Shown in pieces: positions 53,345 to 62,720 of a DNA stretch of 64,000 nt. Each line of letters opens with the position of its first letter. Position 1 is the stretch's first letter. The stretch is from Arminella tubonensis (GTDB lineage Bacteria > Pseudomonadota > Alphaproteobacteria > Rhizobiales > Rhizobiaceae). Location: positions 1-64,000 of the forward strand of contig NZ_PCDP01000032.1 of the NCBI RefSeq assembly GCF_003240585.1, read 5' to 3'. The translations under genes were made by a program, and so were the position numbers. The notes beneath the pieces are model-generated. The model saw only the letters and a program-made list of their open reading frames with translations, was not told the origin of the DNA and ran no database searches.

Positions 53345-54295
53345 TCAGAAAGGAGAGTCGGGGAAATAGTATTCGTTGGCGTTTTCGGGCGTGATCAGCG
53401 GGGCGTCAAGCTTGACGACGCCGCGCACTGGTGCCTGACCAACGTACTGGGCGACAGTCATGTAAATGGCCGTCTTGATCATCGACGGTGGATATGGCGT
53501 TTCGATCGGAGTCATCGGATCCTTGGCGATGACCTTCGCGACGATTTCCTTCATCCCGTTGCCACCCAGAGCAAATTTGATATCGGTGCGGCCCGATTGC
53601 TTGACGGCCTCCAAGACGCCGAGCAAACCGTCGTCGTCATTGGCCCAAACCGCATCGATGTGCGGATATTTGGCAAGGTAATCCTGCATCAGCTTGAACG
53701 CTTCGTCGCTGTTCCAGTGAGCGTACTGCATATCGAGGACTTTGAGGTCTGATCCGGCGATGCCGTCCTGGAAACCCTTGATGCGCTCGTCGTCGATGAC
53801 GGTCGGAATGCCGCGAAGCACCACGAGATTGCCCTTGCCGCCCAACTTGTCGACCAGGAACTTGGCTGTATTTTTGCCGACGGCGATGTTGTCCCCGGCG
53901 ACATAAAGACCCTGAATAGTAGGGTCGGTGAGGCCGCGGTCAACAACTGTAATGAACGTGCCCTTGTCTTTGATGGCCTTGACCGGTCCGGTCAGCTCTT
54001 CCGAGCTGTAGGGCAAGATGACGAGGGCGTCGATCTTTCTGGAGGCCGAAAGATCCTCGATGGCGGAGACCTGGTCGCTCGCCGATGGCGACGTCTTGAC
54101 GATGACCTCCACGTTTGGAAACGCTGCGTTGATCTCCTTGGCCGCGGCGTTCGCGTGATAAACGACGCCTGATGTCCAGCCGTGGTCGGCCGCCGGTATC
54201 GAGACGGCAATGATCTTTTTATCCTGTGCGATGGCGTGCGACGCCATGAGCATCGAGCCCAGGGCAGCCACAGCTATCCATTTCTTTTTAAGCAT
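53345..54295 (-). CDS. ABC sugar-type transporter periplasmic binding protein
   Basis: This 316-residue protein has a signal peptide (WIAVAALGSMLMASHAIA-QD) followed by a ribose-type binding fold: IIAVSIPAADHGWTSGVVYH, DALVILPYSSEELTGPVKAI, FITVVDRGLTDPTIQGLYVA and VWANDDDGLLGVLEAVKQSG. It lies between the permease gene and the DJ-1 gene on one transcript. The start follows GGAGGAGGAG. Its ligand may be a sugar, polyol or related alcohol; the Asp- and Tyr-rich binding site cannot be read by eye. Confidence 0.9.
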   Translation of the reverse strand: MLKKKWIAVAALGSMLMASHAIAQDKKIIAVSIPAADHGWTSGVVYHANAAAKEINAAFPNVEVIVKTSPSASDQVSAIEDLSASRKIDALVILPYSSEELTGPVKAIKDKGTFITVVDRGLTDPTIQGLYVAGDNIAVGKNTAKFLVDKLGGKGNLVVLRGIPTVIDDERIKGFQDGIAGSDLKVLDMQYAHWNSDEAFKLMQDYLAKYPHIDAVWANDDDGLLGVLEAVKQSGRTDIKFALGGNGMKEIVAKVIAKDPMTPIETPYPPSMIKTAIYMTVAQYVGQAPVRGVVKLDAPLITPENANEYYFPDSPF

Positions 54296-54348
54296 GGTTT
54301 CTCCTCCTCCAAATAGGCCATCACAAGTACCGCGGGCCTGATCGCGGC

Positions 54349-55341
54349 TTATTTCGAAAATCGTTGAATGAGCATGGCGATGATGATGATGACGCCCTGG
54401 ACTGCCGAGACGAGATACTCGGACACGAAATCTGACAGCACCATCAGATTGGCGATCAGCTCAAGGATGACGGCTCCGGCGACCGTCCCCCAGATATGCC
54501 CCTTGCCGCCGCGGAGCGCCGTTCCTCCGATCACCACTGCCGTGATGACCTGCAACTCCCAAAGCAGGCCGGTGGTCGGAGTGGCTGCGCCCAGCCGCGG
54601 CACGTAACAGATGGCAGCGATCGCCACGCAGGCACCCTGAATGACGTAGGCAGTAGTCCGGATCTTGCTGACGGAGATCCCGGAATATCGGGCGACGTCT
54701 TCGTTGGCTCCGACCGCCGCGCAACGACGTCCATATTTCGTCTTGTAGAGTATGAACGAGGCGATCAGCGCCACGACGATGGATACGACGATCGGGATCG
54801 GAATACCCGCCAATGTTCCGAAATAAACCGGTCGGTATGCGTCGCGCAGACTGCGATCAATCGGGATCGTGCCGCCATTCGCCATGTAGGTGATCAGTGC
54901 ACGGAAAATGCCCATGGTGCCGAGGGTGGCGATGAACGGCTCGATTTTGCCGATCGTCACGATCAGACCGTTGATAAGGCCGCAAAGGATCCCAGCCACC
55001 AGTACGATGCCCATTCCCGCCGAGATTGACAAGATGCCAAGGCTGGGGACAAGCCGGTTCATCGACAGGATCATGATGCCAGTGACAAAGGCGGCCATCG
55101 AGCCGACCGACAGGTCAAGGCCGCCTGACGAGATGACGAAGGTGGCCCCCACCGCAATGATCGCGATAAAGGCGCTTCGCGTAATGACGTTGGCGAGATT
55201 GGTGACCGTCAAGAAGTCCGGATTGACGACGTAGCCCACGACCAGCAAGACGCCGAGCGCGATAAACGGACCTGCATCCGTCCAGTTGATGGACCATTCC
55301 CGTGCCGGGCGCAGCGTGGTAGCGGCGGAGATATCAGTCAT
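54349..55341 (-). CDS. ABC sugar-type transporter permease (RbsC-like)
   Basis: This 330-residue protein has eight to ten hydrophobic helices (FIALGVLLVVGYVV, FIAIIAVGATFVISSGGLDL, IVVSIVVALIASFILY) and the RbsC signature GGLDLSVGSMAAFVTGIMIL, with NVITRSAFIAII and TALRGGKGHIWGTVAGAVIL later. It forms the inner-membrane channel with the ATPase and binding protein. Its start overlaps the ATPase stop by four bases. A GGGAGGGACGC site precedes the ATG. Confidence 0.92.
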   Translation of the reverse strand: MTDISAATTLRPAREWSINWTDAGPFIALGVLLVVGYVVNPDFLTVTNLANVITRSAFIAIIAVGATFVISSGGLDLSVGSMAAFVTGIMILSMNRLVPSLGILSISAGMGIVLVAGILCGLINGLIVTIGKIEPFIATLGTMGIFRALITYMANGGTIPIDRSLRDAYRPVYFGTLAGIPIPIVVSIVVALIASFILYKTKYGRRCAAVGANEDVARYSGISVSKIRTTAYVIQGACVAIAAICYVPRLGAATPTTGLLWELQVITAVVIGGTALRGGKGHIWGTVAGAVILELIANLMVLSDFVSEYLVSAVQGVIIIIAMLIQRFSK

Positions 55342-56927
55342 GGGTGCGTCCCTCCCTGGACAGTCTGGTCTGGCTTGGTCTCGCTGGTGGCTAGAAACGC
55401 CACGTTGCGTTCGGTCATCTCATCGCCCTGGAGTTCGCCGTTGATATGCCCCTCCCGCATCACGACAATCCTGTCGCAAATACCGATCAGTTCCTGCATC
55501 TCGGACGAGATGACGATGCAGGTCTTGCCCTCGGCCACCAGATTTTGGATAAAGGCGTAGATCTGAGCCTTATTGGCGATGTCGATGCCGCGAGTGGGTT
55601 CGTCGATGATGACCAGCGATGGGTCCGTGAGCATGATTTTTGCAAGAAGCAGCTTTTGCTGGTTGCCGCCGCTCAACTGGCCCGCTTTCAGGTTAAGGCT
55701 TCTCAGCCGGATGTCGTATTGGTCCACCGCCTCGACAAGCGCCTGGCTTTCACGACGTTTTCTGAGGTAAAGGTGCGGGTAGAACCGCGACAAGGCGGAC
55801 AGGGTGAGGTTTGGGCCTAACGGTTCATGAAGCAGCAGGCCCTTGCCTTTCCTGTCCTCGGTCAGGTAACCGATTCCGGCTTCGATCGCTTCAAGAGGCG
55901 ACTTTATACGGATAGGCTTTCCGCGCAGCCGAACCGCGGTTGAGGTGGCCGGACGGAGACCGAGGAGACCCTCGAAAAGCTCGGTTCGCCCTGCCCCGAT
56001 CATCCCGGCAAAACCAAGGATTTCGCCGCGATAAACGGTGAAGGAAACGTCCTTTGCAAAGCCCGGCACGGTTGCGCCCATCACTTCAAACATGGGTTCA
56101 TTTGTCCGGGCAGCCGTCTTTGGCGGATAGAGCGCGTTGAGTTCGCGTCCGACCATCCAATGGGCCATATCCATCTGGCTCAGCGTTCCACCGGGATAGG
56201 AGCCGACCATCTTGCCGTCGCGAAGCACCGTGACCCGGTCGGCCAGCCGCTGCACTTCGTCGAGACGATGACTGATGTAAAGGACAGCAGTCCCCTCTGC
56301 CTTCAATCGCTCGATGATCCGTATAAGGGTCTCGACTTCTTCACTGGTCAGGACTGCCGTCGGCTCGTCGAAAATAACGACACGATAATTGTCAAGCAGT
56401 GCCCGTGCGATCTGGACGAGCTGCCGATCCGCCAGCGAAATATTGCGAACGAGCGTGTTCGGCGAAACTACGCAGTTGACCTCGGCCAGCCGCTCGACCG
56501 CCAATCGGTTCATTGTACGGTCGTCGATCACGCCTTTGCGGGTGATTTCCCGTCCCAGAAATAGGTTTTCGGCGACCGTCAGCGCCTCGGCCAAAAGAAT
56601 CTCCTGATGGACAAGGACAATTCCAGCGGCCTGCGCCATGTCGGGCTTTGAGAAGTCGACCCTGTCGCCGTCCATCCACAGGCTACCTGAACTTGGCTCC
56701 GCATAACCGGATAGCAGCCGCATGAACGTCGATTTGCCGGCACCGTTCTCACCAATAATGGCGTGAATCTCACCGCGCATGATATCGAGCGTGATGTCCG
56801 ACAGAACCGTGACGGGTCCATACTGCTTGGAAAGACCCTCGGCACGCAACACGGGACGGATCGTCGTCTCGCCCTCTGTTGGCAGGGCCGCCGTGCCTTC
56901 CGTGTTGCGCGCCATGACCATGGACAT
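55338..56927 (-). CDS. ABC sugar-type transporter ATPase, two fused nucleotide-binding domains (RbsA-like)
   Basis: This 529-residue protein has two ABC domains. The first has Walker A GENGAGKST (ITLDIMRGEIHAIIGENG) and a degenerate signature SLADRQLVQIARAL. The second has a relaxed Walker A (GMIGAGRTELFEGLLG), the signature LSGGNQQKLLLAKIML and Walker B SLVIIDEPTRGID. This is the RbsA/MglA arrangement. The ATG at 56927 shares one base with the GntR stop codon (TAATG), and the stop overlaps the permease start, so the operon is tightly coupled. An in-frame ATG a few codons later is also possible. Confidence 0.92.
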   Translation of the reverse strand: MSMVMARNTEGTAALPTEGETTIRPVLRAEGLSKQYGPVTVLSDITLDIMRGEIHAIIGENGAGKSTFMRLLSGYAEPSSGSLWMDGDRVDFSKPDMAQAAGIVLVHQEILLAEALTVAENLFLGREITRKGVIDDRTMNRLAVERLAEVNCVVSPNTLVRNISLADRQLVQIARALLDNYRVVIFDEPTAVLTSEEVETLIRIIERLKAEGTAVLYISHRLDEVQRLADRVTVLRDGKMVGSYPGGTLSQMDMAHWMVGRELNALYPPKTAARTNEPMFEVMGATVPGFAKDVSFTVYRGEILGFAGMIGAGRTELFEGLLGLRPATSTAVRLRGKPIRIKSPLEAIEAGIGYLTEDRKGKGLLLHEPLGPNLTLSALSRFYPHLYLRKRRESQALVEAVDQYDIRLRSLNLKAGQLSGGNQQKLLLAKIMLTDPSLVIIDEPTRGIDIANKAQIYAFIQNLVAEGKTCIVISSEMQELIGICDRIVVMREGHINGELQGDEMTERNVAFLATSETKPDQTVQGGTHP

Positions 56928-57637
56928 TATTCGAACACCGGCAGGAGGCGATCGCGCGAATGTTCGATGTGATCGCGCATGGCCTTCTCGGCACCAATGG
57001 GGTCACCACAAGAAAACGCCGTGAGGATCGCCTCGTGTTCGTCAAGCGCTTCCTCAGTCACCCGAGAATGGAACATCAGTCGAAAAATGTGGAAATGGGT
57101 GTGTTGATAGGCCAGGGTCTCGCGAATGAGTTCGTTGCCGGCGATCTTCATGATCTTGTCGTGAAAGATGGCATCCTGGCGCGCGAACATGGAATAGCGG
57201 ATGCGGTCGTCGGTCCCTTCGCGACGAAGCATGACGCCCGCGGCTTCGGACAGCTCGCGCATCGCATTTTCGTCCATGTTGGCGGCGGCGCGACGGGCGG
57301 CATCAGGCTCCAGCAACAGGCGTAGGGCATAAAGTTCGTCGAAGCGACGCCGGGAGATTTGCGGGGCGGCGCTGTAGCCGACCAGATGCGTCTTGACCAC
57401 CAGCCCCTCGCCTTCAAGGCGGCCGAGCGCCTCGCGGATCGGTGTGTGAGACACGCTCAGTTCCCGCACCAGGTTGTCGACGGTTATCCTTGAGCCGGGG
57501 GCAATCTTTAGCGCCATCAGTTGCGAGAAGATCGCATCGTAGACCTCCTCGGCAAGACTATTGGCACGCTGGATCGGCGATAGATCGGCCGGGCCGTCGA
57601 TTGGACTTGATGAGTTTGTTGAATTGGGGCTGCGCAT
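56927..57637 (-). CDS. GntR-family (FCD subfamily) transcriptional regulator
   Basis: This regulator of about 236 residues has a GntR winged HTH (ITVDNLVRELSVSHTPIREA, LGRLEGEGLVVKTHL) and an all-helical FCD effector domain (FDELYALRLLLEPDAARRAA, IFHDKIMKIAGNELIRETLA, HEAILTAF). The start at 57637 has AGAGG seven bases upstream; 57655 would add six residues without a good site. It overlaps the ATPase gene by one base, so it is co-transcribed with the importer. It also faces the dehydrogenase operon and probably represses both directions until its ligand is present. Confidence 0.85.
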   Translation of the reverse strand: MRSPNSTNSSSPIDGPADLSPIQRANSLAEEVYDAIFSQLMALKIAPGSRITVDNLVRELSVSHTPIREALGRLEGEGLVVKTHLVGYSAAPQISRRRFDELYALRLLLEPDAARRAAANMDENAMRELSEAAGVMLRREGTDDRIRYSMFARQDAIFHDKIMKIAGNELIRETLAYQHTHFHIFRLMFHSRVTEEALDEHEAILTAFSCGDPIGAEKAMRDHIEHSRDRLLPVFE

Positions 57638-57655
57638 CTTTTTGCCTCTTGACAT

Positions 57656-57727
57656 GAGACACCGCTAACATGATGGTTGCGCCGATGCAATCCTATATCT
57701 TATACGATTTTATATTTGGGGGTGAGA
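57656..57727. promoter_or_regulatory. Divergent promoter between GntR/importer and dehydrogenase operons
   Basis: This short region contains an AT-rich imperfect dyad, CTATATCTTATACGATTTTA at about 57692, a plausible FCD-GntR operator. It serves both operons, which have no other obvious promoter space. Confidence 0.4.
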
Positions 57728-58762
57728 GTGAGGGTATCGGAGGCTTCGGCAATGACTTTGGTAGGCAAGTTGCTCGAAGGCCGAAACGTGCCATCCCGCC
57801 AGGCGAGGCAGCAAGCGCTGGTTCTCGTCGAAGCGGAACTCAAAGGCCATCCGTCCCACGGACTTCAACGCCTGCCACGTATCCTCGCCAGGATAGACCG
57901 CGGACTGATCGATCCGACGACCATGGGGTCGTCCCATTGGCGCTCCGGCGCTGTTCTTGAGGTGGATGGAAAAAAGGGACTTGGTCCCGTCGTCGCGCTT
58001 GCGGCTCTGAACAGGATGAGATCTGAAGCGACGGCGGCTGGCATCACGCTCGCGGCAATTCACAACAGCAACCACCTTGGGATGCTTGGCCATTATGTCG
58101 AGCAAATTGCCGAGCGCGGTCAGATCGGCATCGCCCTGTCGTCGTCCGAGGCCCTCGTGCATCCCTATGGAGGAACGCGGGCAGTCCTTGGAACGAACCC
58201 GATTGCAATCGCGGTCCCGACCGCGCGCGGCTCCCTGGTTCTCGATCTGGCGACAAGCATTGTTTCGATGGGCAAGGTTCATCACCACGCAGCCAATGGC
58301 ATTCCTCTTCAGCCGAATTGGGCCAGGGATGCGAGCGGCAATCCCACCACCGACCCCACGCTTGCCAAGAATGGGGCGATTGCACCGTTTGGAGACGCCA
58401 AGGGATACGGCCTCGGCATAGCGATCGAGCTACTGGTCGCCGGTCTTGCGGGATCGGCATTGGCACCGGCCGTGCTAGGAACCCTCGACGCTGAGGCTGT
58501 CTGTAACAAGGGTGATATCCTGATTGCCATCGATATGGCCGCAGCGCCCGACCTTTCGGAGCGCCTTGCAGATTACCTCGATTTCGTTCGCTCCTCGCCG
58601 GCGATCGACCCCGGACGTCCCGTGGCGGTGCCTGGCGACGGAGCGCGGAAAAGACGCGAGTGTGCCGCGCTCAAGGGTTTCGATGTGGATGATCGCCTCT
58701 GGACAGAACTCAACGAACTGACAGCCGCCTCTCAAGCCTTCCAACAAGGATATATGCAATGA
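57728..58762 (+). CDS. Ldh-family (malate/L-lactate/ureidoglycolate dehydrogenase-like) oxidoreductase
   Basis: This protein of about 344 residues belongs to the NAD(P)-dependent Ldh family, which is unrelated to Rossmann dehydrogenases: ELKGHPSHGLQRLPRILARI, AIHNSNHLGMLGHYVEQIAE, HPYGGTRAVLGTNPIAIAVP and FGDAKGYGLGIAIELLVAGL. Family members oxidise malate, lactate, ureidoglycolate, sulfolactate or reduce 2,3-diketo-gulonate. A GTG start at 57728 fits the family N terminus and the GGGGGTGAGA upstream; GTG at 57722 is also possible. Stop codon overlaps the next start (ATGA). First gene of a four-gene catabolic operon. Confidence 0.85.
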   Translation: MRVSEASAMTLVGKLLEGRNVPSRQARQQALVLVEAELKGHPSHGLQRLPRILARIDRGLIDPTTMGSSHWRSGAVLEVDGKKGLGPVVALAALNRMRSEATAAGITLAAIHNSNHLGMLGHYVEQIAERGQIGIALSSSEALVHPYGGTRAVLGTNPIAIAVPTARGSLVLDLATSIVSMGKVHHHAANGIPLQPNWARDASGNPTTDPTLAKNGAIAPFGDAKGYGLGIAIELLVAGLAGSALAPAVLGTLDAEAVCNKGDILIAIDMAAAPDLSERLADYLDFVRSSPAIDPGRPVAVPGDGARKRRECAALKGFDVDDRLWTELNELTAASQAFQQGYMQ

Positions 58763-59988
58763 CCCTGTTTGCCGCCATCCGGCTTCCTCGCGAAATCCTG
58801 TTTGGAAAGGGTCAGCGCCATGCATTGGGATCGGTGGCCAGTCGCCTCGGCTCGCGCGCCCTGATCTGCACCGATGAGCGGTTCGCGGCGACGCCGGCGT
58901 TCGCGGAAATTCTGGAGCTTTTGCGTGCGGCCGGGATCGAGCTGAGTGTCTACGACAAAGTGTTGCCGGATGTGCCACGAGATACCGCAGCGATTTGCGC
59001 CGCCGGAGCGCGCGATTTCCGGCCTGACATGGTCATCGGCGTCGGTGGGGGCAGTTGCCTTGACATGGCGAAATGCGCAGCCCTGCTCTTGTCCCACGGC
59101 GGCAAGCTCGAGGACTACTACGGTGAATTCAAGGTTCCGGGCCCGGTGTTGCCGATCATCGCCATCCCTACGACCGCCGGTACCGGCTCGGAAGTCACGC
59201 CCGTCGCCGTCATCGCAGACCCTGACCGAACGCTGAAAGTCGGCATATCTAGCCCCCATCTGATCCCAATCGCCGCCATTTGTGACCCCGATCTGACACT
59301 AACCTGCCCGCGCGGACTGACGGCGATCGCAGGAGCCGATGCCCTCACCCACGCGATCGAGGCGTTTACGGCCGCTCGCCGCGTCGCGGATTCAAAACTG
59401 GCGCAAAATCATGTCTTTATCGGCAAGAGTTCGCTCACCGATCACTTCGCCTTGCTTGCCATAAAGCTGCTCGGGCGGAGCCTGGAGAGGGCGTGCGCCG
59501 ATGGCACCGACGAAGATGCGCGTGCGGACGTCATGATGGGAGCGCTGGCTGCGGGATGCGCCTTCGGCACCGCTGGTACAGCCGCTGCTCACGCCATCCA
59601 GTATCCGGCTGGCGCGGTCACGCACACGGCCCATGGGCTCGGTGTCGCGACGATGATGCCCTATGTCATGATGTTCAATCGCTCCGCGTCATTGCTGGAA
59701 ATGGCCGAAATCGCCGAAACACTCGGACTTCGGGTGGACGGTCTGACGACAGAGGAAAAGGCTGACGCCGCCATTTTCGAAATCGCAAGGCTTTTTGCGG
59801 CGATCGGCATTACACCGACACTTGAAGCCTTGGGGTTACCCGTCGACAAGCTGGATTGGACCGCCGAACAGGCAATCGGTATCGAGCGCCTCATCAAGAA
59901 CAACCCAAAGCCGCTGGATCTCGTTTCGATGAAACAACTGATCAGGGCCGCCTACCATGGCGATCTATCCGCCGCCACCTCCGCTTGA
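58759..59988 (+). CDS. Iron-containing alcohol dehydrogenase
   Basis: This 409-residue protein is a group III metal alcohol dehydrogenase: nucleotide site VIGVGGGSCLDMAKCAALLL, PIIAIPTTAGTGSEVTPVAV, metal ligands in GADALTHAIEAFTA (Asp, His) and AHAIQYPAGAVTHTAHGLGV (two His). It oxidises primary or secondary alcohols or reduces the aldehyde, with NAD(P). It overlaps the Ldh gene by four bases. With the aldehyde dehydrogenase that follows it would convert an alcohol to an acid. Confidence 0.92.
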   Translation: MTLFAAIRLPREILFGKGQRHALGSVASRLGSRALICTDERFAATPAFAEILELLRAAGIELSVYDKVLPDVPRDTAAICAAGARDFRPDMVIGVGGGSCLDMAKCAALLLSHGGKLEDYYGEFKVPGPVLPIIAIPTTAGTGSEVTPVAVIADPDRTLKVGISSPHLIPIAAICDPDLTLTCPRGLTAIAGADALTHAIEAFTAARRVADSKLAQNHVFIGKSSLTDHFALLAIKLLGRSLERACADGTDEDARADVMMGALAAGCAFGTAGTAAAHAIQYPAGAVTHTAHGLGVATMMPYVMMFNRSASLLEMAEIAETLGLRVDGLTTEEKADAAIFEIARLFAAIGITPTLEALGLPVDKLDWTAEQAIGIERLIKNNPKPLDLVSMKQLIRAAYHGDLSAATSA

Positions 59989-60013
59989 CCACTTTCACCT
60001 AGGATCCCATGCC

Positions 60014-61501
60014 ATGACCGTCGCCCAGCAACATCTGAAGACTCCCCTCACCCACAACATTGATCTCTCCGCATGCTCTCGCGGCCTCTATATCGGTGGC
60101 GAATGGCGGACCTCCGAAGGCGACCGAAAGATTCCGGTCGTCGACCCCTCCACCGAAGTCGTGCTTGCACATGTGTCCGACGCCTCGATCGGCGATGGCG
60201 TCGCTGCCGTCGACGCTGCAGCGAAGGCCGCAGCCGGCTGGCGCGAGACTGCACCGAGAAAAAGATCCGAAATCCTGCGTCGATGCTTCGAGTTGATGAT
60301 CGAACGATCCGAGATGCTGGCGACGCTGATCTCGATGGAAAACGGCAAGGCGTTGCGCGACGCGCGCGGCGAAGTGGCCTACGCGGCCGAGTTCTTTCGT
60401 TGGAACTCGGAGGAAGCCGTTCGTATCGCCGGACAGTTCGGCACCGCTCCGTCCGGAACGAACAGGATCATCGTCGACTATCAGCCGATTGGGATTTGCG
60501 TGCTGATCACGCCGTGGAATTTTCCAGCGGCGATGGCCACCAGAAAAATTGCGCCGGCTCTTGCGGCGGGCTGCACCGTCGTTCTGAAACCCGCCAGCGA
60601 GACACCTTTGACGGCCTACGCGCTCGCCGCGATCTATGAAGAAGCGGGTGTGCCGGCGGGCGTCGTCAACGTCGTCACAACCTCGACGCCCGGCCCCGTT
60701 ACCGCGGCAATGCTGGGCGATCCACGTGTGCGCAAGCTTTCCTTTACGGGATCGACCGGTGTTGGGCGCACGCTCTTGGCTGAAGCGGCCAAGAGTGTCC
60801 TTAGTTGCTCGATGGAGCTTGGCGGCAATGCGCCGTTGATCGTTTTCGACGATGCGGATCTCAAAACTGCCCTCGACGGCGCGATGGTCGCCAAGATGCG
60901 CAATGCCGGCGAGGCCTGCACCGCTGCCAACCGGCTCTACGTCCAGGCTGGAATTCACGATGCTTTTGCAGCAGGCCTGGTCAAGCGCATGTCCGCGCTT
61001 TCCGTTGGCGACGGCGTCGATCCTAAGACCGAATGCGGCCCGATGATCACCAGAAAGGCAGTGGACAAGATCGAACGCCTGGTCGCGAACGCCGTGCAAG
61101 GCGGGGCGAAGGTGATGAGTGGCGGAACACGACCCGAGGGCAAAGGCTTCTTTTACCCGCCGACCGTCCTTTCTGGCGTTTCTCAGCAATCGGAGATGGC
61201 GCACGAGGAGATATTTGGTCCAGTTGCCCCGATTAGGTCTTTTAGTTCGGAAGACGAAGTGGTCGCGCTTGCGAATGACACCGAGTACGGCCTCGCGGCC
61301 TATGTCTTCACCAAAGATCTAACCCGCGGGATGCGCGTTGCGGGAAAGCTCGAGGCAGGCATGGTTGCGCTTAATCGTGGCCTTGTTTCCGATCCTGCCG
61401 CACCCTTCGGAGGGGTAAAACAAAGCGGACTTGGACGCGAAGGCGGATCGCACGGCATTCTCGAATTCATGGAAGCGAAATACATCGCGGCTAGCTTCTA
61501 G
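60014..61501 (+). CDS. NAD(P)-dependent aldehyde dehydrogenase (succinate-semialdehyde-type)
   Basis: This 495-residue protein has the ALDH fold: [20 protein letters not shown], the catalytic Glu in [19 protein letters not shown] and the catalytic Cys in [20 protein letters not shown]. The [11 protein letters not shown] wording is typical of succinate-semialdehyde and related dehydrogenases. The start at 60014 ([12 protein letters not shown]) is 25 bases after the alcohol dehydrogenase stop; an ATG at 59957 lies inside that gene. It presumably oxidises the aldehyde made by its neighbour. Confidence 0.9.
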   Translation: MTVAQQHLKTPLTHNIDLSACSRGLYIGGEWRTSEGDRKIPVVDPSTEVVLAHVSDASIGDGVAAVDAAAKAAAGWRETAPRKRSEILRRCFELMIERSEMLATLISMENGKALRDARGEVAYAAEFFRWNSEEAVRIAGQFGTAPSGTNRIIVDYQPIGICVLITPWNFPAAMATRKIAPALAAGCTVVLKPASETPLTAYALAAIYEEAGVPAGVVNVVTTSTPGPVTAAMLGDPRVRKLSFTGSTGVGRTLLAEAAKSVLSCSMELGGNAPLIVFDDADLKTALDGAMVAKMRNAGEACTAANRLYVQAGIHDAFAAGLVKRMSALSVGDGVDPKTECGPMITRKAVDKIERLVANAVQGGAKVMSGGTRPEGKGFFYPPTVLSGVSQQSEMAHEEIFGPVAPIRSFSSEDEVVALANDTEYGLAAYVFTKDLTRGMRVAGKLEAGMVALNRGLVSDPAAPFGGVKQSGLGREGGSHGILEFMEAKYIAASF

Positions 61502-61526
61502 TGAAACCGGCCGAAAGGAATCCCCT

Positions 61527-62345
61527 TTGGAAAAAGATCAGTTTCGCACGCGCGATCATGTTCCTGAGTTCGACGATCTCGTAGACGAATACCAGGTACG
61601 AAGCGATACAACGCGCTCCAATCTCCGCATGGTGGCCTCTATCCCTTATGGCCCGCATGCCCTTGAAAGACTCGATCTGTTCTTTCCCAAAGGGAACCTC
61701 GTCGGAAGGCCCGTGCACATGTTCGTCCATGGCGGCTATTGGCGAATGTTCAGCAAGAATGATTTCTCATTCATCGCCGAAACGATCGTTGGTGCGGGTG
61801 CGATCGCGGTGATCATCGACTACGCGCTGATGCCTGACGTCCGCATGGCGGCGATCGTCAACCAGGTCCGCAGCGCCAAGCGCTGGGTCCGTAATCACAT
61901 TGCCGAGTATGGCGGCGATCCGAACCGACTGACCATCAGTGGGCATTCTGCAGGCGCCCACCTTTGTACATTCTTGTTCAATGAGGACGAGAGACCGTCC
62001 GGTGTTCGGGCCGCTCTGTTGCTGGGGGGGCTCTATGATCTGGAACCATTGCAGCCGTCCTTCCTGAAACCGCTCATCGATATTACCGATGAGGAAGTCC
62101 TGTCCTTCACTCCGCTTGATCATCAACACGACCCCTCAGTAACGACAATACTTTTGGTCGGCGATGCTGAAACTGCGCCATTTCATTTCCAAGCAGAGGC
62201 TTTTGCCAGCCGTTTGGCGGAACAAGGATTGTTTGTCTCCAACCATGTCTTGGCCGGTCGCAATCATATGAGCAGCGTGCGTGATTTGGGTTTGGCAAAG
62301 AGCGTTGCAGGTTCCTTACTTTCGAACTTGATCGGCACAGTCTAG
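61527..62345 (+). CDS. Alpha/beta hydrolase of the kynurenine-formamidase-like group (HGGYW motif)
   Basis: This 272-residue protein has the HGGYWRMFSKNDFSFIAETI oxyanion segment, the nucleophile elbow LTISGHSAGAHLCTFLFNED, the acid region TTILLVGDAETAPF and a final His in GRNHMSSVRDLG. It resembles arylformamidase-like and BD-FAE hydrolases that cleave amides or esters of small acids. The start is TTG at 61527 after AAAGGAAT; no ATG gives the usual N terminus. It ends the catabolic operon, 25 bases after the aldehyde dehydrogenase, and may hydrolyse an ester or formamide of the substrate. Confidence 0.8.
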   Translation: MEKDQFRTRDHVPEFDDLVDEYQVRSDTTRSNLRMVASIPYGPHALERLDLFFPKGNLVGRPVHMFVHGGYWRMFSKNDFSFIAETIVGAGAIAVIIDYALMPDVRMAAIVNQVRSAKRWVRNHIAEYGGDPNRLTISGHSAGAHLCTFLFNEDERPSGVRAALLLGGLYDLEPLQPSFLKPLIDITDEEVLSFTPLDHQHDPSVTTILLVGDAETAPFHFQAEAFASRLAEQGLFVSNHVLAGRNHMSSVRDLGLAKSVAGSLLSNLIGTV

Positions 62346-62720
62346 CCCGAATGGGCGCCGGGAAGCTCACCTTTCGCTCCAATGTACCAGTGTCTGGTGG
62401 TTGTTCCGATCGGTTTCGGAACCGAGAACCGGGGAGCTACTGAGCAAGAACGATCATCGTCGCGATGCTTCAGCGTCGCGACCGTCTTGCCGACATCATC
62501 AACGTGCTCGGGGTCTGCGAAGGATCCCACAGACAATGTGGAGCGATAGGCAGAGTTGGTCAAAGGCATTCCTTCCAGGAATAATTATTAGTCTGGTTTG
62601 ACCGCTACTTCGCCGATCTCAATGGTTTTATCTGATTGTTGGGCCACCCGTCGGGTGCCAATCCGCTTAGGCAGCGCAGCCTCCAAGCGGGTCAAACCAA
62701 CCAAATCGAAAGATCATTTC
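62346..62720. other. Intergenic region upstream of SDR gene
   Basis: No gene was recognised. The last part contains a short AT-rich patch (AATAATTATTAG at about 62580) that may hold the SDR promoter. Confidence 0.4.

Noticed and set aside
59999..61204. 401-codon minus-strand open frame
   Set aside because: Antisense to the aldehyde dehydrogenase gene with its catalytic Glu and Cys; a high-GC shadow.
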